Source: Bordetella sp. BOR01 (GTDB lineage: Bacteria > Pseudomonadota > Gammaproteobacteria > Burkholderiales > Burkholderiaceae_B). From it: a stretch of DNA of 64,000 bases. The stretch covers positions 682,001-746,000 of the forward strand of contig NZ_JAHUWT010000001.1 in NCBI RefSeq assembly GCF_019218885.1. Direction: 5' to 3'. Numbering within the stretch: position 1 is the first letter of the stretch; each line of letters opens with the position of its first letter. A program made the position numbers and the translations under genes. This document shows, piece by piece, positions 28,736 to 39,206 of the stretch. Under the pieces are notes generated by a model. The model made no database searches, had not been told where the DNA came from, and worked only from the letters and a program-made list of their open reading frames with translations.

Positions 28736-28788
28736 GGGGCGGCGGTTTGCCGCCCCAGGAAACGGGCCGCCCAGCGTGCGGTCCGTTT
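28736..28788 (+). terminator. Two consecutive hairpins after mmsA
   Basis: GGGGCGGC/GCCGCCCC (28736-28756) and AAACGGgCCGC/GCGGtCCGTTT (28760-28788) follow the mmsA stop. There is only a weak T-rich tail (CCCTATTTCT), so termination is plausible but not certain. Confidence 0.5.
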
Positions 28789-28811
28789 GCCCTATTTCTA
28801 AGTTTATAACC

Positions 28812-28845
28812 ATAAATAATATAGAACAGGTTCTTTATTACTTAT
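28812..28845. promoter_or_regulatory. 34-bp near-perfect inverted repeat upstream of the CysB-type gene
   Basis: The arms ATAAATAATATAGAAC (28812-28827) and GTTCTTTATTACTTAT (28830-28845) match at 14 of 16 positions with a two-base centre. The right arm overlaps a TATAAT (28843-28848) that is a likely -10 element for the gene starting at 28872. This is consistent with an autoregulatory operator. Confidence 0.65.
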
Positions 28846-28871
28846 AATTGGCTTCTCTAACAGGGGCCACT

Positions 28872-29816
28872 ATGAACCTGCAGCAATTCCGTTTTGTCCG
28901 CGAAACCATACGCCGCGACTTCAATCTGACCGAAGCCGCGCGCATGCTGTATACCTCGCAGCCCGGCGTATCCAAGGCCATCATCGAGTTCGAAGACGAA
29001 CTGGGCATCAAGATCTTCGAGCGCCACGGCAAGCGCATCAAGGGCTTGACCAAGCCCGGGCTGGCCGTGTCCCAGGTCATCGACCGCATCATGCGGGAAG
29101 TCGACAACCTGAAGAAGGTCAGCGATGAATTCGCCCGTCGCGACGAAGGGGGCCTGGTCATCGCCTGCACCCACACCCAGGCCCGCTACCTGTTGCCGCG
29201 CGTCATTCCCAGTTTTCGCAAGCAGTTTCCCAAGGTGCACCTGTCGCTGGCCGAAGGCAGCCCGGCCCAGTTGGCCGAGATGGTGCTGCACGAGCAGGCC
29301 GACTTGGCGCTGGCCACCGAGTCGCTGGCACTGACCCCCGGCCTGGCCACTTTGCCGGTGTATACCTGGGAGCACACCGTGGTGGTGCGTCCCGACCACC
29401 CGCTGGCCGAATTGACCTCCAGCGCGGCCAAGAACCTGACGCTGACGCAATTGGCCGAATATCCCATCGTGACTTACGACCGCGCCTTTACCGGCCGCAG
29501 CACCATCGACGAGGTGTTCGCCAGCCAGGGCATCCACCCGGATATCGTGCTGGAAGCCATCGACGCCGACGTCATCAAAACCTATGTGGATGTCGGCCTG
29601 GGCATCGGCATCATCGCCGGCGTGGCCTATGATCCGCGCCGCGATGGCAATCTGGTGGGCTTGCCGGTAGGGCACCTGTTCGGTACCCATACCACGCGGG
29701 TCGGCGTGAAGTCGGGTGTGTTCCTGCGCGACTACGTCTATACCTTCCTGGAAATGATGGCGCCGTCGCTGACCCGGCAAGTCGTCACCGAGGCGGTCCA
29801 GGGCCATAGCGCCTGA
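28872..29816 (+). CDS. cysB: CysB-type LysR-family regulator
   Basis: The protein starts MNLQQFRFVRETIRRDFN and carries LYTSQPGVSKAIIEFEDELG, the DNA-binding signature of the CysB subgroup that controls sulfur assimilation and related genes in response to (N-)acetylserine. The effector domain begins near GLVIACTHTQARYLLP; the TxTQARY motif is characteristic of CysB/Cbl. The product has 314 residues. I choose ATG 28872 over an in-frame start at 28848 for its match to the family. A large inverted repeat overlaps its presumed promoter, and a strong terminator follows. Whether it is the master CysB or a paralogue cannot be told. Confidence 0.82.
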   Translation: MNLQQFRFVRETIRRDFNLTEAARMLYTSQPGVSKAIIEFEDELGIKIFERHGKRIKGLTKPGLAVSQVIDRIMREVDNLKKVSDEFARRDEGGLVIACTHTQARYLLPRVIPSFRKQFPKVHLSLAEGSPAQLAEMVLHEQADLALATESLALTPGLATLPVYTWEHTVVVRPDHPLAELTSSAAKNLTLTQLAEYPIVTYDRAFTGRSTIDEVFASQGIHPDIVLEAIDADVIKTYVDVGLGIGIIAGVAYDPRRDGNLVGLPVGHLFGTHTTRVGVKSGVFLRDYVYTFLEMMAPSLTRQVVTEAVQGHSA

Positions 29817-29843
29817 GGCGCATTGCCCCGCACCCGCGCTTCG

Positions 29844-29877
29844 AAGCCCGGCCCGAAACAGGCCGGGCTTTTGTTTT
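29844..29877 (+). terminator. Intrinsic terminator after the CysB-type gene
   Basis: A perfect 10-bp stem AAGCCCGGCC/GGCCGGGCTT (29844-29853, 29861-29870) with a seven-base loop is followed by TTGTTTT. Confidence 0.92.
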
Positions 29878-29954
29878 GGCGCGCCTGGGAGGGCAATGCT
29901 ATGCCAGGCCGGGGGGCGATTAATATTATTAAATAAGAACCGATCTCATTTATG

Positions 29955-29983
29955 TTGACTAAAAAATAGGAATCATTATCATT
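29955..29983 (+). promoter_or_regulatory. Promoter overlapped by a Fur-box-like site, upstream of the DUF2325 gene
   Basis: TTGACT (29955-29960), a 16-base spacer and TATCAT (29977-29982) form a good promoter. The same DNA contains AATCATTATC (29971-29980), identical to the second half of the Fur consensus. About 14 of 19 positions match overall, and another ATT follows. A second AT-rich symmetric stretch (AAATaaGA...TCtcATTT, about 29932-29952) lies just upstream. Iron-dependent repression is inferred. Confidence 0.65.
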
Positions 29984-30016
29984 AACTTCACATCTCAACG
30001 ATCTGGAGTACAAGTC

Positions 30017-30328
30017 ATGACAGCAGCACTTAGCGCAGTGGTGGTGGGCGCCGACAGGCTGGGGAATATTCCGGACCTGTTGAAGGGCCACAATATCTCG
30101 ATCACGCATCACATCAGCGGGCGTGATCCGTCGCACCAGAAGAAAACCCTGCAACTACCGTCGGGTACGCAACTGGTGATATTGCTGACCGATTTCCTGG
30201 GTCACAACGTCATGAAGACTTTCCGCAACGCTGCCCAGCGCGGCGGCATCCGGGTGGTGGCGTGTCGGCGGTCGGTGTGCAGTATGCAGCAGGCCTTGCA
30301 GCAATGCGGCCTGTGCTCGATGCATTGA
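30017..30328 (+). CDS. DUF2325 family small protein, probably iron-regulated
   Basis: A 103-residue soluble protein matching DUF2325: AVVVGADRLGNIPDLLKGHN, HHISGRDPSHQKK, and LPSGTQLVILLTDFLGHNVM. The function of the family is not known to me. The C-terminus holds four cysteines as CRRSVC and CGLC, a possible metal- or Fe-S-binding or redox site. TGGAG lies ten bases before ATG 30017. It is monocistronic in appearance and preceded by a promoter overlapping a Fur-like box, so a role in iron (or manganese) starvation is a reasonable inference. Confidence 0.8.
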   Translation: MTAALSAVVVGADRLGNIPDLLKGHNISITHHISGRDPSHQKKTLQLPSGTQLVILLTDFLGHNVMKTFRNAAQRGGIRVVACRRSVCSMQQALQQCGLCSMH

Positions 30329-30385
30329 AGCGAAGCCTGGCAAGCCCAGGGCGCGGCGTGGGGGCCTGCACGGGGCCTGGCTGCT

Positions 30386-31036
30386 CTACTGCTGCCGAGC
30401 CGTATCGCCGCGCGCCGAGGCCAGCAGGCCGCCATCCAGGCGGCGTGCGCCGTTGTAGCGCTTGGACCAATAGGCCAGCGTCATTTTCTCGATGCGCACC
30501 ACGCCGCCCGAGCTGGGCGAATGCACGAAGCGGTTCTCGCCCAGGTAAATACCCACATGCGAATAGCGCCGGCCCAGGGTGTTGAAGAACACCAGGTCGC
30601 CGGGCTGCAACTGCTTCTTTTCAATGGCCGTGCCCATCAATGCCATGGCCGAGCTGTTGCGCGGCAGCTTCAGGCCCAGGGCACGTTCGGCCGTGTAGGC
30701 CACCAATCCACTGCAATCGAAACCGGTATCGGGCGACGAGCCGCCGTAGCGGTAGCGCACGCCCAGCTGATCCAGCGCTTCGCTGATCAGGGGGTCGGCG
30801 ATGGCCTGCTGCCGTTCGCGGGTGAGCTTGCGCGTGACCAGCGTGCCGATGGGGTCGGCGGACGAAGCAGCCTGGGCGAGATCTTCGGAATCGAGCGCGC
30901 CGGTGTCGGAGCCGGGGCGCGGCCCGGTGCCGGCGCAGCCGGCCAGCAGCACGCACAGGGCGGCGGCAATCACCAGGCCCCGGCCGACGGAGCCTGGGCC
31001 TTGCCTGTAGGGTGTGCGCGTGAAGTGCCGGTGCAT
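30386..31036 (-). CDS. NlpC/P60 family lipoprotein, peptidoglycan endopeptidase
   Basis: A 216-residue Spr/MepS-like cysteine peptidase that probably cuts peptide cross-links in peptidoglycan. The lipobox LLAGC (Cys34) follows a hydrophobic stretch, so it should be outer-membrane anchored. The catalytic cysteine is in GFDCSGLV and the histidine in SHVGIYLG; the third polar residue is probably the histidine of RFVHSPSSGG. The start at 31036 puts the basic N-terminus before the signal core. It is divergent from prpE (228 bases between starts). Confidence 0.9.
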   Translation of the reverse strand: MHRHFTRTPYRQGPGSVGRGLVIAAALCVLLAGCAGTGPRPGSDTGALDSEDLAQAASSADPIGTLVTRKLTRERQQAIADPLISEALDQLGVRYRYGGSSPDTGFDCSGLVAYTAERALGLKLPRNSSAMALMGTAIEKKQLQPGDLVFFNTLGRRYSHVGIYLGENRFVHSPSSGGVVRIEKMTLAYWSKRYNGARRLDGGLLASARGDTARQQ

Positions 31037-31264
31037 GCCCGCCCGAGCGGGACGCCAGGCCCCGCGGATGCTGGTGGAATTGCCGGGATTCTAGCAAATG
31101 CATGGTTTGCCGCTAGCCGCTGGCCTGCGCGCGGGCCGGTGAGCATGGGGAATTCCCCAGGTCGTCGGGCAAGCCTGATGCAAGCTTTGCCAGCCACAAT
31201 AGCGCCTTCAGGGACCGAAGAAGCCCGCGCACACGGAGAGAAACCTGCGCATATGGAGGCAAGC

Positions 31265-33154
31265 ATGCAAAAAACCCTCGATTTTCATCACCGATCCATC
31301 CATGACCGCGATGCATTCTGGCGCGCCGAAGCCGACCGCATCCACTGGGAAACACCATTCGAGCAGGTGCTCGACTATTCCCGTCCGCCGTTTGCCCGCT
31401 GGTTCGTGGGCGGGCACACCAATCTTTGCTACAACGCGGTCGACCGTTGGCTGCCCCAGCAGGCCGACCAGCCCGCGTTGATCTGGGTATCGACCGAAGT
31501 CGACCGCGAAGCCATCTATACGCGCCGCCAACTGTACGACGAAGTCAACGCAGTGGCCGCCATGCTGCGCGAGCAGGGGGTGGGCCGCGGCGATCGCGTG
31601 CTGCTGTACATGCCCATGGTGCCCGAGGCCGTGTTCACCATGCTGGCCTGCGCGCGCCTGGGCGCAGTGCACTCGGTGGTGTTCGGCGGCTTTGCGTCGG
31701 TGAACCTGGCGCAGCGTATCGACGATGCCGCGCCCAAGGTCATCGTCTCGACCGACGCGGGTTCGCGCGCCGGCAAGGTGGTGCCGTACAAGCCCTTGCT
31801 GGACAAGGCCCTGGCACTGTCCACGCAGCCACCGGGCTCGGTCATCGTGCTCGACCGTGGCCTGGCGCGCTGCGAGCGCCAGGCCGGGCGCGACCTCGAT
31901 TACGCCGAACTGCGCGCGCGCCACGAGGGCGCCCAGGTACCGGTGCAATGGCTGGAATCGTCCGAGCCCAGTTATATCCTGTACACCTCGGGCACCACCG
32001 GCAAGCCCAAGGGCGTGCAGCGCGACGTCGGCGGCTATGCGGTGGCGCTGGCCGCGTCCATGGAATACCTGTTCGACGGCAAGCCTGGCGATACCTATTT
32101 CTGCACCAGCGATATCGGCTGGGTGGTGGGGCATTCATATATCGTCTATGGGCCGCTGATCGGCGGGCAGGCCAGCATCTTGTATGAGGGCACGCCGGTA
32201 CGTCCCGATGGCGCCATCTTGTGGAAGCTGGTCGAGCAGTTCGGGGTCAATACGCTGTTCTCGGCGCCTACCGCAGTGCGCGTGCTGAAGCGCCAGGCGC
32301 CCGAACTGCTGTCGCGCCATGACCTGTCGTCGCTGCGGGCGGTATACCTGGCCGGCGAACCGCTGGACGAACCCACCGCGCAATGGATTTCGCAAGGGCT
32401 GGGCAAGCCCATTATCGACAACTATTGGCAAACCGAATCGGGCTGGCCGATCTTGTCGGCGCAGCCGGGGGTCGAGCGCGTTCCCACGCGTTTCGGCAGC
32501 CCCTCGTTCCCGGTGTACGGCTTCGATGCGCGCATCGTCAGCGAAAGCACGGGCGCCGACCTGGGGCCGGGCGAGAAGGGCGTGGTGGCCATTGCGCCGC
32601 CGCTGCCGCCGGGCGCCATGTCCACCATCTGGGGCGACGACGAGCGCTTCGTGCAAACCTATTTCACCTCGATTCCGGGTCGCCAGCTGTACTCCACCTT
32701 CGATTGGGGGCGCGTCGACGATGACGGCTACTGGTTCATCCTGGGGCGTACCGACGACGTCATCAACGTGGCCGGGCATCGGCTGGGCACGCGCGAGATC
32801 GAAGAGTCCATCAACAGCCACCAGAATATTGCCGAGTGCGCCGTGGTGGGGGTGGCCGACGCGCTGAAAGGGCAGACGGCCATGGCGTTCGCGGTATTGA
32901 AGCGCCCGGACGCGGCGGCCTCGGCCGAAGCCGCACGAGCGCTGGAAGGCGATATCATGCGCGTGGTGCAAGAGCAACTCGGCGCCGTGGCCCGTCCGAC
33001 GCGCATCCTCTTCGTGGCAGCGCTGCCCAAGACCCGTTCGGGCAAGGTGCTGCGCCGTGCCATCGTGGCCGTGTGCGAAGGGCGCGACCCGGGCGATCTC
33101 ACCACCATCGAAGATCCCACATCACTCGAACAGATCAAGGAATCGCTGCAATGA
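31265..33154 (+). CDS. prpE: Propionyl-CoA synthetase
   Basis: An ATP-dependent acyl-CoA synthetase of the acetyl/propionyl-CoA synthetase group. The adenylation motif YTSGTTGKPKG, the block DNYWQTESGWPILS and the C-terminal hinge GRTDDVINVAGHRLGTREIEE are present, and the catalytic lysine is in KTRSGKVLRR. At 629 residues, with the TESGWP variant, it fits PrpE better than Acs. I start at ATG 31265 because GGAGG (31256-31260) sits ideally before it; an ATG at 31253 would add four residues. Its stop overlaps the next start by four bases. Confidence 0.9.
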   Translation: MQKTLDFHHRSIHDRDAFWRAEADRIHWETPFEQVLDYSRPPFARWFVGGHTNLCYNAVDRWLPQQADQPALIWVSTEVDREAIYTRRQLYDEVNAVAAMLREQGVGRGDRVLLYMPMVPEAVFTMLACARLGAVHSVVFGGFASVNLAQRIDDAAPKVIVSTDAGSRAGKVVPYKPLLDKALALSTQPPGSVIVLDRGLARCERQAGRDLDYAELRARHEGAQVPVQWLESSEPSYILYTSGTTGKPKGVQRDVGGYAVALAASMEYLFDGKPGDTYFCTSDIGWVVGHSYIVYGPLIGGQASILYEGTPVRPDGAILWKLVEQFGVNTLFSAPTAVRVLKRQAPELLSRHDLSSLRAVYLAGEPLDEPTAQWISQGLGKPIIDNYWQTESGWPILSAQPGVERVPTRFGSPSFPVYGFDARIVSESTGADLGPGEKGVVAIAPPLPPGAMSTIWGDDERFVQTYFTSIPGRQLYSTFDWGRVDDDGYWFILGRTDDVINVAGHRLGTREIEESINSHQNIAECAVVGVADALKGQTAMAFAVLKRPDAAASAEAARALEGDIMRVVQEQLGAVARPTRILFVAALPKTRSGKVLRRAIVAVCEGRDPGDLTTIEDPTSLEQIKESLQ

Positions 33155-33558
33155 AGACCAAACCCGTGTTGACCGCCGAAGACGTCAAGAAAGTGCTGGC
33201 CGCTGCCGAAGCACATGCCGTGAAGAACGGCTGGGCGGTTGCCATCGCCGTGGTCGACGACGGCGGGCACACGCTGGGCATGCTGCGGCTCGACGGCGCG
33301 GCGCCTGTCTCCAGCCACCTGGCACCGGCCAAGGCGCAGACGGCCGCGCTGGGCCGGCGCGAATCGCGCCTCTATGAAGAGGCCATCAACAATGGCCGCT
33401 ATGCGTTCTTGTCGGCGCCGTTGCTCCAGGGCATGCTCGAGGGCGGCGTACCCATCCAGGCCGATGGCGGCGTGGTGGGCGCGGTGGGCGTGTCGGGCGT
33501 GAAGTCGTCTGAGGATGCCGAGATCGCGCGCGCCGGCATCGCGGCGCTGGGCCTGTGA
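33151..33558 (+). CDS. GlcG/HbpS-type heme-binding domain protein
   Basis: A 135-residue single-domain protein of the GlcG/HbpS family (Haem_degrading): LTAEDVKKVLAAAEAHAVKNG, AIAVVDDGGHTLGMLRLDGA and GGVVGAVGVSG. The family includes extracellular heme sensors and cobalamin adenosyltransferase-like folds; many members sit in catabolic operons with unknown function. It has no signal peptide and should be cytoplasmic. ATG 33151 overlaps the prpE stop and its own stop overlaps the next gene, so all three are translationally coupled. Confidence 0.88.
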   Translation: MKTKPVLTAEDVKKVLAAAEAHAVKNGWAVAIAVVDDGGHTLGMLRLDGAAPVSSHLAPAKAQTAALGRRESRLYEEAINNGRYAFLSAPLLQGMLEGGVPIQADGGVVGAVGVSGVKSSEDAEIARAGIAALGL

Positions 33559-34901
33559 CGCACCCATTGCCTCCCGAGCCGGACGCCGGGCCGGCCCCTG
33601 CGCCGGCCGCCGGCCTGGTGGCCGGCGTGCTCAATCCCGGCGTCACGCGCCGCGAGGTCTGGGCCTGGGCGATGTACGACTTCGCCAACTCGGGCTACAC
33701 CACGGTGATCCTCACTACCGTGTTCAGCACGTATTTCGTCAGCGTGGTGGGCCAGCGTGCCGATTGGGCCACGCTGGCCTGGACGGCGGCGCTGTCGCTG
33801 TCGTACCTGTGCATCATGCTGACCATGCCCACCCTGGGCGCGCGTGCCGACGCGCGCGCGGCCAAGCGGCGCTTGCTGTATACCAGCACGGCCGGCTGCG
33901 TGGCGGCAACCCTGGTGCTGACCCAGGCGGGGCCGGGCGACGTATGGCTGGCACTGGCGGCGGTGGCCGTGTCCAATTACTGCTATTGCGTGGGCGAATC
34001 GGTGGTGGCCGCATTCTTGCCTGAATTGGCGCGTCCGGCTGCGCTGGGCCGCGTTTCCGGCTGGGGCTGGAGCTTCGGCTATTGCGGCGGCATGCTGACG
34101 CTGGGCCTGTCGCTGGCGGCCGTCACGATGGGCGAATCGCGCGGCCTGTCGGCGCCGCAATACGTGCCGTGGGTCATCGTCATCACCAGCCTGGTGTTCG
34201 CGTTGGCCGCCTTGCCGTCGTTCTTCCTGCTGCGGGAACGCGCCGTGCCGCATGCCATTGCCGTGCGCGCGCCCAACATGCTGCGCCGCCTGGCGGCGGC
34301 ATGGCGCGACACGGGCGCGCACTATCCCGAATTTCGCCGCTTGCTGATGTGCGGGGCCTGCTACCAGGCGGGCATCGCGGTGGTCGTGACCTTGGCTGCC
34401 GTCTATGCCGAGCAAGTAATGGGCTTTACCTTGCCGCAGATCATGCTGCTGGTATTTACCGTAAACATCGGTGCGGCCGTGGGCGCGTTCGGCTTCGGCT
34501 ACCTGCAAGACCGTATCGGCCACAAGCGCGCCCTGGGCATCACGCTGGCCGGGTGGATCGTCATGGTGCTGGTGGCCTATGCGGCCGTGACTGCGCCGGT
34601 TTTCTGGGCCGCGGCCATCCTGGCCGGCTTGTGCATGGGTACCAGCCAGAGCGCCGGCCGGGCCATGGTCGGCGCCTTGGCGCCGCCGTCGCGCCTGGCC
34701 GAGTTCTTTGCCTTGTGGACGTTCGCGATACAGCTCGCCGCCGTCGTGGGGCCGCTGACCTACGGCCTGGTTACCTGGCTGACGGCCGGCAATCACCGCC
34801 TTGCCATCCTGGTGACCGGCGTGTTCTTCGTGGGCGGCCTGCTGTTGCTGGCCCGTGTCGACATACGCGCGGGGCTGGCCCGGCGGGCGTTGCAAGGCTG
34901 A
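33555..34901 (+). CDS. UMF1-family MFS transporter
   Basis: A 448-residue major-facilitator protein of the UMF1 (Atg22-like) group, recognised by the N-terminal WAWAMYDFANSGYTTVILTTVF motif and the QSAGRAMVGALAPPSRLAEFFALWTF block. About 12 transmembrane segments are visible. GTG 33555 overlaps the preceding stop (GTGA). The first ~30 residues are proline/alanine-rich. Bacterial UMF1 proteins have no well-defined substrate. Coupling to prpE suggests uptake or release of a carboxylate, which is inference. Confidence 0.86.
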   Translation: MTHPLPPEPDAGPAPAPAAGLVAGVLNPGVTRREVWAWAMYDFANSGYTTVILTTVFSTYFVSVVGQRADWATLAWTAALSLSYLCIMLTMPTLGARADARAAKRRLLYTSTAGCVAATLVLTQAGPGDVWLALAAVAVSNYCYCVGESVVAAFLPELARPAALGRVSGWGWSFGYCGGMLTLGLSLAAVTMGESRGLSAPQYVPWVIVITSLVFALAALPSFFLLRERAVPHAIAVRAPNMLRRLAAAWRDTGAHYPEFRRLLMCGACYQAGIAVVVTLAAVYAEQVMGFTLPQIMLLVFTVNIGAAVGAFGFGYLQDRIGHKRALGITLAGWIVMVLVAYAAVTAPVFWAAAILAGLCMGTSQSAGRAMVGALAPPSRLAEFFALWTFAIQLAAVVGPLTYGLVTWLTAGNHRLAILVTGVFFVGGLLLLARVDIRAGLARRALQG

Positions 34902-35013
34902 GGCCCGGCGCCCGGCTGGTATTCTTATGACTGAAACCGCTGTACGTGCGCCGGGCAGGCCGCTCCAGCCCGCCTGGTTGCGTAAGGTGCCCGTAAGAGC
35001 GCGGCGATACGGT

Positions 35014-35042
35014 TAGGTATAGGCAACGCATCGCCATACCTA
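35014..35042. other. Inverted repeat upstream of acs
   Basis: TAGGTAT (35014-35020) and ATACCTA (35036-35042) form a 7-bp inverted repeat with a 15-base centre just before the acs ribosome-binding site. It may be an operator or a leader hairpin. The evidence is modest. Confidence 0.35.
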
Positions 35043-35066
35043 CAAATCATGAACCCGGAGACAACC

Positions 35067-37046
<1,980 letters not shown>

Positions 37047-37096
37047 TGCCATGGCCGCGGCGCGCCGGGCCGGGCGCGCCCAGGAGTATCATCGAA

Positions 37097-37140
37097 CGCG
37101 CCTGCCCCGGTTGATGCCGGGGCAGGCGCGTTTTCTTTTT
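37097..37140 (+). terminator. Strong intrinsic terminator after acs
   Basis: A perfect 14-bp stem CGCGCCTGCCCCGG/CCGGGGCAGGCGCG with loop TTGATG is followed by TTTTCTTTTT. Confidence 0.95.
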
Positions 37141-37157
37141 CCGCACGAGTCTTCCCC

Positions 37158-38039
37158 GTGAGCCGCAGCAACTTCGATCGTACCGGTTTGGCCCTGATGT
37201 TCGCCACCATCCTGGTGTGGGCCGGCAGTTGGATCTCGATGAAGCTGATCGTGCCGTATATCGGGCCCTTCCAGTTCGTGGCGGTGCGCTACCTGGCGGG
37301 CAGCCTGGTGCTGTTCGTGCTGCTGGTGGCGCTGCACCGGCCGCTGGCCATGACCCCCTGGAAGCTGACCGTGCTGACGGCGTTGACCCAGACGGCCGGT
37401 TTCCAGGTATTGGTGCAGATCGCACTGGTGACGGGCGGGGTGGGCAAGGTGTCGCTGCTGGCCTATACCATGCCGTTCTGGGTGGTGGTGTTTGCCTGGG
37501 CCTTGCTGGGCGAAAAGCCCACGGCGCGCCATGGTACGGGCTTCGCGTTGGCCGCGGCCGGCCTGGTGTGCTTTCTGGAGCCCTGGGGCGGCATGGGCGA
37601 CGCGATCGCGGTGCTGCTGGCCCTGGTGGGCGGCCTGTGCTGGGGCCTGGGAACCGTGCTGTCCAAGCGCATGTTCGACCGCCATGCCCCCGACCTGATG
37701 ACGTTCACCGCCTGGCAGATGTTGCTGGGCGGCGCGCTGACGGTGCCGGCCGCGCTGTGGGTGCCGCAGGTGCCGGTGCAGTGGGTTTGGCAATTGTGGG
37801 CCGGCATGCTCTACATTGTGCTGATTGCCACCGCGGCGGGTTGGTTGCTGTGGCTGTCGGTCGTGCGGCGGGTGCCGGCGTCGATTGCCGGCTTGTCCAG
37901 CCTGGGCGTGCCCGTCGTGGCCACGCTGCTGGCCTGGCTGGTGCTGGACGAACAGCCGACCTTGATCGAGATGGCCGGCATGGCGCTGATACTGGGCGGC
38001 CTGTGGGTCGTGAGCCGCGTGTCGCGCCGGCCGGCATAG
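37158..38039 (+). CDS. EamA/DMT-family transporter
   Basis: A 293-residue drug/metabolite-type transporter with about ten transmembrane helices arranged as two EamA repeats (first around residues 8-140, second around 150-285). SWISMKLIVPYIGPFQFVAVRY and PVVATLLAWLVLDEQPTLIE are typical of each half. GTG 37158 is the start, since no ATG lies before the first helix. The substrate is unknown; family members export amino acids and metabolites. It is followed by the threonine aldolase gene after 56 bases with a small hairpin, so the two may share a transcript. Confidence 0.88.
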   Translation: MSRSNFDRTGLALMFATILVWAGSWISMKLIVPYIGPFQFVAVRYLAGSLVLFVLLVALHRPLAMTPWKLTVLTALTQTAGFQVLVQIALVTGGVGKVSLLAYTMPFWVVVFAWALLGEKPTARHGTGFALAAAGLVCFLEPWGGMGDAIAVLLALVGGLCWGLGTVLSKRMFDRHAPDLMTFTAWQMLLGGALTVPAALWVPQVPVQWVWQLWAGMLYIVLIATAAGWLLWLSVVRRVPASIAGLSSLGVPVVATLLAWLVLDEQPTLIEMAGMALILGGLWVVSRVSRRPA

Positions 38040-38095
38040 TTTTCTTGCAATGGCGGGCCACTGCCCGCCGGGATACTGAAGCATCTGGAGCACTT

Positions 38096-39106
38096 ATGAT
38101 CGATTTGCGCAGCGATACCGTTACGCGGCCCACCGCCGCCATGTTGCAGGCCATTGCCTCGGCGCCGGTGGGCGACGATGTCATGGGCAACGACCCTACC
38201 GTGCAGCGCCTGCAGCAGGCGCTGGCCGAGCGTACCGGCAAGGAAGCGGGGCTGTTCTTCCCGTCGGGCACGCAAAGCAACCTGGCTGCCCTGATGGCGC
38301 ATTGCGGCCGTGGCGACGAATACCTGGTCGGCCAGCTGGCCCATACCTACAAATACGAAGGCGGCGGTGCCGCGGTGCTGGGCAGCATCCAGCCCCAGCC
38401 CATCGAGCACGCTGCCGACGGCACGCTGCCGCTGGAAAAGCTGGCCGCCGCGGTCAAGCCCAAGGGCGATCCGCATTACGCGCGCACCCGCTTGCTGGCG
38501 CTGGAAAACACCTTCCAGGGCAAGGTGATTCCGGCCGGCTATATCGAGCAGGCGGCCGCGTTCGCGCGCAAGCATGAACTGGGCCTGCATCTGGACGGTG
38601 CCCGGGTGTTCAACGCGGCGGTGGCCTCGGGGCAGCCGGTGCGCGACGTTTGCGCCCCTTTCGACAGCGTGTCGATCTGCTTTTCCAAGGGCCTGGGGGC
38701 GCCGGTGGGTTCGGTATTGGTGGGTAGCCTGGCCCTGATCGATGCGGCGCGCCGTTGGCGCAAAGTGCTGGGCGGGGGGATGCGGCAATCCGGGATACTG
38801 GCCGCCGCCTGCCTGCATGCGCTGGAACATCACGTCGAGCGCCTGGCACAAGACCATGAAAATGCGCGGCTGCTGGCCGAAGGGCTGGCCGGCATCAAGG
38901 GTGTGCGCGTGCTGGCGCAGAACACCAACATGGTGTTCGTCGAGTTCGCGCCCCAGGATTGCGAACCCTTGTCGCGTGCGTTGCAAGAGCAGGGCATCCA
39001 GATGCGCGCCGTGTATGGCGGCCCGACCCGCCTGGTTACGCACCTGGATGTGTCGGCCGACGACATATCGACAACCGTGCGCGCCATCCAGGCCTATTTC
39101 GCCTGA
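38096..39106 (+). CDS. ltaE: Low-specificity L-threonine aldolase
   Basis: A PLP enzyme that splits L-threonine or L-allo-threonine to glycine and acetaldehyde, in the reversible fold-type I family. ATG 38096 gives MIDLRSDTVTRPTAAMLQAI, the diagnostic N-terminus. The lysine that binds PLP is in VSICFSKGLGAPVGS, and the HLDGARVFNA motif holds the PLP-pyridine-binding aspartate. The product has 336 residues. TGGAG precedes the start and a strong terminator follows the stop. Confidence 0.93.
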   Translation: MIDLRSDTVTRPTAAMLQAIASAPVGDDVMGNDPTVQRLQQALAERTGKEAGLFFPSGTQSNLAALMAHCGRGDEYLVGQLAHTYKYEGGGAAVLGSIQPQPIEHAADGTLPLEKLAAAVKPKGDPHYARTRLLALENTFQGKVIPAGYIEQAAAFARKHELGLHLDGARVFNAAVASGQPVRDVCAPFDSVSICFSKGLGAPVGSVLVGSLALIDAARRWRKVLGGGMRQSGILAAACLHALEHHVERLAQDHENARLLAEGLAGIKGVRVLAQNTNMVFVEFAPQDCEPLSRALQEQGIQMRAVYGGPTRLVTHLDVSADDISTTVRAIQAYFA

Positions 39107-39125
39107 AGAAGGCAGGCTGCCCGCC

Positions 39126-39149
39126 AAGGCCCCGATGGGGCCTTTTTTT
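39126..39149 (+). terminator. Intrinsic terminator after the threonine aldolase gene
   Basis: AAGGCCCC (39126-39133) and GGGGCCTT (39137-39144) pair around GAT, with a seven-base T-run from 39143. Confidence 0.93.
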
Positions 39150-39206
39150 GCTGATTTGCTGATGCCGATTCGTGGCCGGCCATGGGAAATCCCTGAAAAG
39201 AATAAA

